This document shows, piece after piece, positions 56,532-64,000 of a stretch of DNA of 64,000 nucleotides. The DNA is taken from assembly GCA_942159475.1 (NCBI GenBank), contig OW804097.1:36282298-36346297 (forward strand), read 5' to 3'. The translations under genes and the position numbers were made by a program. The notes beneath the pieces were generated by a model. It was not told the origin of the DNA and made no database searches. It was given only the letters and a program-made list of their open reading frames with translations. Within the stretch, counting starts at the first letter, position 1. Each line of letters begins with the position of its first letter. This DNA is from Sthenelais limicola. Taxonomy: Eukaryota > Annelida > Polychaeta > Phyllodocida > Sigalionidae.

Positions 56532-56766
56532 GGGTCAGATCTTCAGAAAATGTACAATCGGCCTATCTACACATTTATCAAATTCTGCTTAATTAGACTG
56601 TAAAATGGTCAATACTATGTATATTTGGAAATATTTGACATTGCCTTGATTCAAACACTCTGTTTGGTTATGTTGAACTGGGTTTTGAACCTGATTTTTG
56701 TCTCAAATTTGGATTATTTGAGAGAATTGGTGAAGGTGATTTGTACATTTTATGGCGATCTGACCC
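56532..56766 (+). mobile_element. MITE-A copy, right of an inverted pair
   Basis: Left TIR GGGTCAGATCTTCAG, right end ATGGCGATCTGACCC. It ends about 390 bases before the GPCR start codon. Confidence 0.9.
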
Positions 56767-56849
56767 ATATACCTAATTCATAGACTATTAAGTTATGACC
56801 TTTTTAGCTATAATATTGTGAAATAAAAGTATACAATGCACCTATGCCT

Positions 56850-57158
56850 TAACTGACCCATCAAGCCATGAGCTACTCACGTGGATACCAATCACTCCCC
56901 CCGCCCATGTTGGTGTGGTAAACACCAGACACCACCTCTCCACACCAGTCAACTGCTCGGAGCCACTCGCCGCCTATCCACAGAGCAGAACAGCAGGAGG
57001 AGATAGGAACAACAACATCATCCTCAGGCAAACACTTCCTCCCATTGAGAATTGCGAGAACATTATCTCAAGTCAGTGTAGTAAAGTCGAGCTAACAAAT
57101 GAAGCCTTTAGATTAGAGAGGAGGGATAGAGAACGGACGAGGAGGAGTATTTTCTGAC
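56850..57158 (+). promoter_or_regulatory. Putative GPCR 5' UTR/upstream region
   Basis: GC-richer, repeat-free sequence lies directly upstream of the GPCR ATG. An ATG near 56907 opens only four codons before TAA. No TATA box is clear. Confidence 0.35.
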
Positions 57159-57540
57159 ATGACAGGTCCCTCTCCAACCACACTGGATTCTGTTATACCA
57201 ATGGACACCATACAACTACAAACCATGGGATTAGATCTGAAAACATCGCAGAGCAATCGAACAGTTCTTTCAGAAAATAAGGGAGAGTTTAAGTACTCGA
57301 CCTTTAACACAGCAGACATTTTATTTTATACGTTTTATTACGCATTCCTCGCCCTTTTTAGTTTAATCAATTTGGTTGGCAATGGACTAATTATACATTG
57401 TGTTCGGCGTCACAGACACTTGTTAGTGCCCGGGACATATTTCATATTGAGCCAGGCTTGTTCCGACTTGTGTTTAGGAATAGTCTACCCTATTTACAAT
57501 ATCAGCCACATGGAGGTGAAACAAATACAAGACACAATTG
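57159..57540 (+). CDS. Rhodopsin-family (class A) GPCR, first coding exon, partial
   Basis: The frame encodes 127 residues plus one base, up to a strong donor (ACAATTG|gtgagaac). The extracellular N-terminus has an N-glycosylation site (NRT, residues 33-35). TM1 is about residues 54-80 with the GN pair (N75, position 1.50). TM2 is about 93-113 with LSQACSDL (D103, position 2.50). It stops at extracellular loop 1, so TM3-TM7 are missing. Receptors of this type signal from the plasma membrane; the ligand class cannot be judged from two helices. The start chosen is the first ATG of the frame, and Met15 is an alternative. A MITE-A copy sits 33 bases into the intron. No phase-compatible next exon was found before the window ends. 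Confidence 0.8.
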
Positions 57541-57573
57541 GTGAGAACTTTGTTGTATACACAAGTTGTTTGT

Positions 57574-57808
57574 GGGTCGGATTTTCAGAAAATGTACAAT
57601 TGGCAGCTCTACACATTTAGGAACTTCTCCTAAATTAGGCTGAGAAATGAAGAATATCCGGCATATCTGAGTATATTCGGTATCGTATTGATTTAAGGAA
57701 TCGGTTCTGCTATGTTAAACTGCAATTTAATGCACATTTTTGTCTTAAATGTGGGCTATGTGAGAGGATTGGTGAAGGTGAATTGTACATCTTTTGAAAA
57801 TCTGACCC
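57574..57808 (+). mobile_element. MITE-A copy in GPCR intron
   Basis: Left TIR GGGTCGGATTTTCAG, right end TTGAAAATCTGACCC. It starts 33 bases after the donor. Confidence 0.9.
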
Positions 57809-57960
57809 CACTAGTTTGTTTTTATCCATAAGCTCTTGTAATAAATACAATATTTTCAGCTTATATACAGTTTTTACTATGACAGAGATAAACTAAGACG
57901 TACGACCATTAATTAATTATTCCACCCGGCAGATCGGATAAATAGGACAAACAATGTTCA

Positions 57961-58307
57961 ATAGGGGACTTGCATGTCCCACTGCGCATGTCTGTAACAG
58001 TGCATGCTAGGATGGATTCAGTTCAAATCTGACATACAAATATTTGACAACATTTTTATTGAAAATTGCAACAATGTTTCACCAATATCATAGCTTGTGT
58101 AAAAAATCTATGATAACCAAATGCATGATGGGAAAGATGGGGACTAGTCGTATGGGAACATTTATAACACATGGATATTGACATTAGAGCACTGATAAAT
58201 AGTCCACGCTGAACATGATATGTTTTCTATAGATTTTACACTTTACCATTAGTTCCATAATTCCATGCGAATCAAGATTCAAAATGGCGACTATGCAAGT
58301 CCCCTAT
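57961..58307. mobile_element. MITE-G, full length
   Basis: Starts ATAGGGGACTTGCATG and ends TATGCAAGTCCCCTAT, an inverted pair about 347 bases apart. A partial copy lies at 59.98-60.16 kb. Confidence 0.82.
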
Positions 58308-58565
58308 TACCTTAAAAAACAACTTTTGGATTTTCCACATAACAAAACAATGAGTGACATAATACGGTGATTTTGTTTTATTATTTCTCATAGCAATTTT
58401 TTTTTTACCTTTTCAGTAATTATAATAAAGCAGTCATATAGTAAACTGATGGTGTTGATTGAGATACATTTATAGGAAATCGCAGTAGATGGAAATTTGG
58501 GCTTCAAATGACTTGAAATCATTGGATGCATGGCATCTGTGATGTATTTTGTAACAACAGTATTC

Positions 58566-58765
58566 AACCCTGACCCCACACAGCCGATTTTCTCCCCGAT
58601 TGCCCCCCGATTTGGGTCCCCGATCAATCCTATCATTTCATTTCCAATCCTGGTTTATGTTATTTAAAAAAACAGGAACCAGAATTTGAAAGGAAATCAT
58701 ATGATTCATCGGGAGACCCAAATCGGGGGGCAATCGGGGGGAAATCGGCTGAGTGGGGGCAGGGT
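58566..58765. mobile_element. MITE-F fold-back, copy 2
   Basis: CACACAGCCGATTTTCTCCC pairs with GGGGGAAATCGGCTGAG. CCCCGATTGCCCCCCGATTT pairs with AAATCGGGGGGCAATCGGGG. Confidence 0.87.
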
Positions 58766-58954
58766 CTTCATATAACTCTTTGTATAACGTATAGGTGTAA
58801 AGAGACATGTACACACTCACCCATAGGAGTAGTGTGATAAAAACAATGACAGTATTTACAGGGGCAGTGGTGTGACATCATACGGACGGTTGTGTTGGAA
58901 AATAAATTAGATATATTAGCCGCACAAGTGGACCACACACAATGGCCTTATTTA

Positions 58955-59138
58955 CACTCTAGGTCCAAACCCTCGGATCAGATAGGAATGGTATGTCCGT
59001 GATTGGACGCCTACTTCGCTAATCGGTTTCCTGGCCTAGGTTTTTGCGGTCTTAATGGAATTATAATGGCACTTGCGGTTTGAGGCAAGAGGCTTTCCCT
59101 TCATTTGAAGGGACTCTCTCAACTTTGGGCCTAGACTG
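58955..59138 (+). mobile_element. MITE-C copy with internal deletion
   Basis: Starts CACTCTAGGTCCAAACCCTC and ends CTTTGGGCCTAGACTG. About 30 bases after GGCCTAGG are missing. Confidence 0.87.
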
Positions 59139-59983
59139 TTTTCGGGTTCAAGGACTTGTGTATACTAATCAGCGTTCCTTGGAAGATGGGCGTGGGACCC
59201 CGTAGTGTGCATTGTGCGTCTTAATCTATTGCTATGATTTATGATACGTGGGACTTTGTCACAATCAGCCACAATCACATCCTCGGGTTAATAAACACTG
59301 TTCGCTACTTGAGTTTAAGGGTTTGCCAACCCACGTCTGTTGGGCTGTTCTGAGTGGGTGTAGTCGTTGAGGGAACAGTGAATACCATCTTATCAGGGTA
59401 CAAGAGGTTTCGCCTCTTGAGCCCACATAGGGCTATATGATATAGATGCGCAGAAGGAAAACGCTGACAGAAACAGGTTTAAAATAATAGCCGCCGTGGC
59501 ATAACAATCTGTGAGCGCAATATTAACACTGAAAAGGCTACTCGCAGATTGTTATGCAACAGGGGCTATGTCTAACAAACTTTCTTAAAATGTATAAATT
59601 GATAAGTGATAGTATGTGGCCTAAGTTATAGTTACAACAATTTGCAAAAATTTGCTTCCCGAATGCAACCACTGAGGGCTGGTTCGATTAGATGCGCCGA
59701 ATGTCGACGGAAATTGACGGAGATGATCTCCGAGCTCTGTATAGTGAGCTCGGCTATGTTACATAACACATGCATGTCGTGATGTAGCGCACATGTCGTA
59801 ACGTAGCGCCCTTTCTGGTAGTCGTGCCACTTTCTGGTAGTCGTGCTTTGTTCCCAAGGTTTTGATTGCTTGGTTTATAAGTGGAGGGAATAACAGGGGA
59901 ATAGCGGTGTTCTGAGATATTATGGACCCAAAGGCAATAAATATAACAAAGAATGTGGCGCAACTAATTTAATCTTAAAACTA
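59139..59983. other. Intergenic stretch with a small hairpin
   Basis: GCATAACAATCTGTGAGCG (near 59498) pairs with CTCGCAGATTGTTATGC (near 59550). GTAGTCGTGC is repeated near 59818 and 59838. No gene. Confidence 0.55.
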
Positions 59984-60155
59984 AAGATGGTGACTTGTGT
60001 TATGAAAACATGTATGACACATGGATTAACACTAGAGCATTGATAAATTTCCCATGCTGAACATGACATGTTTTCTATAGGTTTTAGTCTGTATCATAAG
60101 TCCCATAATTCCACGCGAATCACGATTCAAAACGGCGGCTATGCAACTCCCCTAT
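59984..60155. mobile_element. MITE-G, right-half fragment
   Basis: Matches the second half of the 57.96-kb copy, ending GCTATGCAACTCCCCTAT. It joins a MITE-A fragment directly. Confidence 0.75.
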
Positions 60156-60178
60156 TGTACATATTCTGGCGATTTCAC
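60155..60178 (+). mobile_element. MITE-A right-end fragment
   Basis: TTGTACATATTCTGGCGATT and TCACC only. Confidence 0.6.
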
Positions 60179-60453
60179 CTTTTTATGCCACTACCCAGCT
60201 CAGGTACCCATACTCCCAAGGGGCTGCCCACCTGTTCATCCACCTGTTCTCCGTGTATAGTCGAGCTATCAACGCCGAGTGTTATGTGACTCTGCTCTTT
60301 CATGGCCACTTTGCTTCAGGACCTATAGAGACTGTGGCATGTCTTTGATCCTGATCCTAGGAACAAGTACCATCTTACAACATCATTCTCGCTGAATTAT
60401 AGGTGATATGGAGTCTTGTTGTTGGAGCACGCCCTCTTCAAGTTGGACTGATG

Positions 60454-60978
60454 TGTGATGTGTTTCAAGAAAAATGAGTCACGAGTCGCACAAAATGGAT
60501 TTTTAGATATTATTATATTTGAAAAGAGGAGATGAAGCTGATTCCAATGATAGTAAACATTAAGGACATCTAAGAAGTATTTCTATATTTTATGTTTGAT
60601 TTTGATTTTGATTTTTTTTTAACTAAATATATTGTTATACCTCATTGTGTCATAATATATTCATGTACCTAAATTTTAATTCTTTAAGCTTCATTACTTC
60701 GTCATCCTTTATGTTACATCCATTATTTTTTTAAAGCTTTTATTTATACTGGGTAGTTCAAGTCCCACACAATAGGGCTATTATAACAATATATTCCTTA
60801 GTATGACCTTCAAAACGCAAGAGTGTGTTTATTCTAGTTTTGAAATTTGGTGCATGGTTACCAATAGCCCTTAACCCACCAAGTATGAGAATATTCCAAT
60901 AAAGGGATCTTGTGAATAAATCACTTTGAAATATATCTTTTTTGCGACGTGCGACTCATTTTTCTGAAACACATCACA
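60454..60978 (-). mobile_element. MITE-B copy with internal insertion
   Basis: Starts TGTGATGTGTTTCAAGAAAA and ends CTGAAACACATCACA. The centre contains ~100 extra AT-rich bases relative to other copies. Confidence 0.83.
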
Positions 60979-61002
60979 TTAGGGGAGTTTTCTTGCCAGC
61001 AT

Positions 61003-61047
61003 GCAGTTAGATAGATAGATTGATAGATAGATAGATAGATAGATAGA
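61003..61047. repeat. (GATA)n microsatellite
   Basis: About ten TAGA/GATA units with one TTGA interruption. Confidence 0.92.
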
Positions 61048-61230
61048 GCAATCTTTTATTTATCAAAAGAGAGTTTATAGTGACAAATAGGTCGGCAGAC
61101 TTCTAAGAAACCATGTTGGAACTTCCCAGATCTTCCAGCCGCTCCAGTTGATGTATGCCTCCAAGATTTATGTTCTTTTTAAAGTTGGGTGCTTTGTTAT
61201 ATATACCCCTAGATAGCTATGCTTTGTATT
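61048..61230 (-). mobile_element. Retroelement 3'-end fragment, minus orientation (probable)
   Basis: GACAAATAGGTCGGCAGACT and CAGATCTTCCAGCCG match the fragment at 9.2 kb. It lies next to the GATA tract, which may be its simple-repeat tail. Confidence 0.45.
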
Positions 61231-61336
61231 AAAGGTAACTCTGGGTACGGCTAATTGCTCATCATTTCAAATACTTCAATCCGAAATTTTGTAATTCATA
61301 ATCTAGCTGAAAAATGTCCATATATTTTTTTCTATA

Positions 61337-61628
61337 TGTGAAATTTCAGGACATTGTATTAAACGGGTCAGATTTTCAGAAAATGTACAATTGGCAGCTG
61401 TACGCATTTAGTGAAATCTGCTAAATTAGACTGTAATTTAGCCCATATTGTGTAAATTCGAGTATATTCGGCATTGTATTGATGTTAGCAATCTGTTTAG
61501 TTAAGTTGAACTGTATTTTGAACTTTGTTTTCGTCTGAAATTTTGGTTATTTGAGAAGATTGGGGAAGTTGAATTGTACATTTTCTGAAAATCTGACCCA
61601 ATGTATGTATCCTTGTGTTTTGAAGGTG
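61337..61628 (+). mobile_element. MITE-B fragment split by MITE-A
   Basis: AAATTTCAGGACATTGTATT before, and ATGTATCCTTGTGTTTTGAA after, the MITE-A copy are adjacent in intact MITE-B copies. Confidence 0.8.
61365..61599 (+). mobile_element. MITE-A copy nested in MITE-B
   Basis: Left TIR GGGTCAGATTTTCAG, right end CTGAAAATCTGACCC. Confidence 0.92.
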
Positions 61629-61635
61629 ATCCAGA

Positions 61636-62165
61636 TCCAGACTCTATTTTGACTGTGTGTACAAGTCCCATGTACAGGTTTGTTTCACTTGGCCCAGTAT
61701 TTCGACAGCAAAAACAATCAAGTTACAGATTGTAGTTAATTCTTTTAACCTCATTTCCGTCAGGATGTGAGCTAATGCATTATGCGTAAGTCTGGTCCAT
61801 GGATCTCAGATTAAATAAAAATTGTAACGTTTGTCATAGGACATACAAGTACCACTGGCCACTTTTCTTATGGCAATGTGTGGTGTTAGTGGTTTCAAAG
61901 TAGATTTAACAAGGAACATAAAAATGCTTACCAAGCAATTCTACATACAAGCCAAGCTCACATTGAAGACATTAGGTTACAGGTTGAATGTAAGAAAGGG
62001 AGAATAAAAAGACATACTATACAATAACCACTTATTAGTAGTTTATTTATTCTCAAGAGGGAGAATACATTTAAAAGAAGGGAATCAGCCACATACAAAT
62101 GAGGACTAGTTTAGACTAACGCAACTTTGACGGACTAGGTCATAATTATTTCATTTAGACCAGTT
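61636..62165. other. Intergenic stretch, nothing recognised
   Basis: No repeat or supported frame. Confidence 0.45.
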
Positions 62166-62380
62166 CAGTCTAGGCCCAAAGATGAGAGAGTGCCTTCAAA
62201 CAGAGGGAAAGCCTCTCGCCTCAATCCACAAAGTGCCATTTTAATTCCATAAAGACCGCAAAATGTCATTATATTCCCATTAAAACGCCTAGTTCTAGAC
62301 CAGGAAAACGATTAGCGAAGTAGGCGTCCAATCACTGACATACCATTCTTATCTCACCTGAGAGATTGGACCTATAGAGT
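62166..62380 (-). mobile_element. MITE-C copy, full length, reverse
   Basis: Starts CAGTCTAGGCCCAAAGATGA and ends GAGAGATTGGACCTATAG. It is the best uninterrupted reference for the split copies at 42.5 and 52.0 kb. Confidence 0.87.
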
Positions 62381-62527
62381 GTCTCTATCTACTGAGTTAT
62401 TATTGTTATGGTGAATATGATCCGATTAATCAAACAATGGCCGTTGGTGAAAGTAATTTCCTGGGATAATAACGGTCGGGCCTTGTCATATTGTCTGTCT
62501 GCAGCAAAGTAAACAACAAATCCTTGT

Positions 62528-62762
62528 GGGTCAGATTTTCTGAAAATCTACAATTGGCAGCTCTACACATTTAAGAAATTCTCCTAAATTAGGCTGAGAA
62601 ATGATGAATACAGGGTATATCTGAATATATTTCGTATCGCATTGATTTAAAGTATCAGTTCTGTTATGTTAAACTGTATTTTAAAGCTTATTTTTGTCTT
62701 AAATGTGGGTTATTGAAGAGGATTGGTGAAGGTGAATTGTACATTTTCTGAAGATCTGACCC
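62528..62762 (+). mobile_element. MITE-A copy
   Basis: Left TIR GGGTCAGATTTTCTG, right end CTGAAGATCTGACCC. Confidence 0.92.
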
Positions 62763-63864
62763 AAGTACTCTTACTATGACAAACTGTAGTTTCCTCTGTG
62801 GTCCAACCTCTCATTTTATCAACAAAATCCAGGAGAGTATCCGTGCGAGAATTTGTGCACGGTAACTGCTTGGCTGTTTAGTTTAGTAAGGCTATTTCCA
62901 TTTCTCTGTATTTGTTATACCAATGAGAATAATAAAAGCTTTTAAAATTATGATTTTGGCACAAGCAACTGCAGAGCCAGGGGACCCGGCTAAAGTTTGC
63001 CACTGAGAAACCAGGGTTGTCCGGACTCTGTGTTTGGCTTGACGAGGCCTGCAGGCGACCTTATAGAACACCATGAGACACCTGCTGACACCTGCTGACA
63101 GATTTTAGGATTCGATTCTATATTTCATTAGCTTTTTAATGGAATAAATCATAATCCCAGAGTCTGTACCTTCATTAGACCTATGTCTATAAGGAGCGGC
63201 AGTGCTTCAATGTTTTTCTGATGGCAGGGCAGGCTTCCCCATTCTGAACTATGATGTCATTGCCAGTGGTCACATCTGATTGGCTTAGAGTGGCAGTGGC
63301 TCTTCCATGCTGCTTCCCTGCTGGCTCTTCTATCAACTTTTTGTTTTGGCGGCCATCTTTGAATTCTCCTCACTTCGAATGCGCGGTTTGCGAGAACTTT
63401 TTAATTATTGCTCAAATCAAAAACTTTTTCTTAATTATTCTTTGCTAGCCAGCTTTTGAGAGTACTTAAAGAAGTCCGACCTATGATGAAAAGTCGAGTT
63501 TTTAGGCAGCAGGTAGGGGAGCAGTAGACTTAAGGTTTGACCTTTAATGGTGGTGTGACAGTCTAAATTTTTTGGGGAAGCCTTTGGCTTTTTTTTGCAA
63601 AAAAGCGTGGGGGGTCATGTTTCGTCAAGTCTTGTCATCATATAAATATGATGTATACTTTATAGATTCTACAACATGAAAACGACTCCAATACATTTGG
63701 AGTTATTTCAGGATATTATTGTAAATTATTAATTATGTAATGAACTGCAGGGTTTAAATGTATTGAAAAGAAACTTGTCATGTACAGGGATAAAATAAAG
63801 GAATATCAGATCATGATCTTATAAAATGATGTTAGTTAAAACAATGGTAATGGAATATATTGAG
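62763..63864. other. Intergenic stretch, nothing firm recognised
   Basis: GACACCTGCTGACACCTGCT is a short tandem at 63077-63100. A GC-richer patch at 63230-63400 has no usable frame with splice signals. Confidence 0.45.
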
Positions 63865-64000
63865 AGGTGAAATCGCCGGAAAATGTACAATTTGCCTTCA
63901 CCAATCCTCTCAAATAACCCACATTTAAGACAAATAATGATTCCAAATTCAGTTTAACACAACCAAATAGATTGTTTGAATCAAGGCAATTCCAAATATC
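63865..64000 (-). mobile_element. MITE-A copy, cut by window end
   Basis: Left TIR variant GAGGTGAAATCGCCGG, then family sequence up to the last base. Confidence 0.88.

Noticed and set aside
57541..57620. Reading on through the GPCR donor into ENFVVYTSCLWVGFSENVQL
   Set aside because: The strong gtgagaac donor and the immediate entry into MITE-A sequence indicate intron, not coding.
60185..60345. Open stretch reading LFSVYSRAINAECYVTLLF after a MITE-A fragment, resembling a GPCR TM3 with ECY in place of E/DRY
   Set aside because: No acceptor gives the phase needed by the GPCR exon donor (phase 1), and the position expected for the conserved TM3 Cys is Tyr. It could be a relic, but it is not supportable as an exon.
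1..64000. tRNA, rRNA, CRISPR or bacterial operon content
   Set aside because: No B-box-like GGTTCGAATCC within a cloverleaf context, no rRNA-like blocks and no spaced identical repeats were found.

Overview
This is animal genomic DNA. Genes are split by GT-AG introns, non-coding DNA dominates, and a very dense set of short inverted-repeat transposons (MITEs) fills introns and intergenic space. One non-LTR retrotransposon is almost complete. The gene content (a FAXC/failed-axon-connections gene and a rhodopsin-family GPCR exon) and the AT-rich, MITE-laden composition fit a marine invertebrate. The frequent TAGGCCTA-type words remind me of echinoderm or hemichordate genomes, but that is only an impression. 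There is no prokaryotic or organellar content, and I found no tRNA, rRNA or CRISPR.

Layout. 1-13.4 kb: intergenic DNA packed with MITE-A (ends GGGTCAGATTTTCAG, 4-bp target duplications), plus single copies of other families. 13.48-21.98 kb (+): a complete five-exon FAXC-like gene of 308 codons, whose introns carry many MITE-A copies, MITE-B, MITE-C and a row of three TTAA-flanked hairpin MITEs. 22.4-23.0 kb: two more MITE-A copies. 23.0-40.3 kb: a 17-kb stretch without MITE-A. It holds two tentative minus-strand coding candidates (25.5-25.7 and 28.7-29.3 kb), direct repeats, purine-rich tracts and a minus-strand LINE (about 32.8-39.1 kb). 40.3-42.2 kb: MITE-A again, one copy split by a TTAA hairpin MITE. 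42.57-46.65 kb: two inverted ~2-kb copies of an element ending GGAACTCCACTAT, both inserted in one MITE-C copy. 46.7-56.8 kb: fold-back elements, a 62-bp palindrome, a 5'-truncated second LINE nested in MITE-C, and several MITE-A and MITE-B copies. 57.16-57.54 kb (+): first coding exon of a class A GPCR (TM1-TM2), with no convincing continuation before the window ends. 57.9-64 kb: further nested MITEs and retroelement tails.

The most interesting feature is the LINE ORF1. It encodes a coiled coil, an L1-ORF1p-like RRM and basic C-terminal region, and then a complete NADAR (YbiA-like) domain, a fold linked to NAD/ADP-ribose chemistry. ORF2 has an apurinic-type endonuclease and a reverse transcriptase with YADD, interrupted by one in-frame TGA. 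A retroelement carrying a putative ADP-ribose-processing domain suggests, as inference only, a way to reverse host ADP-ribosylation of nucleic acid or to use NAD-linked RNA ends.

The MITE families are named A to H here only for reference. Most of the short open frames in the window are generated by MITE-A (for example the recurring MGQIFRKCTI frame) and are not genes.
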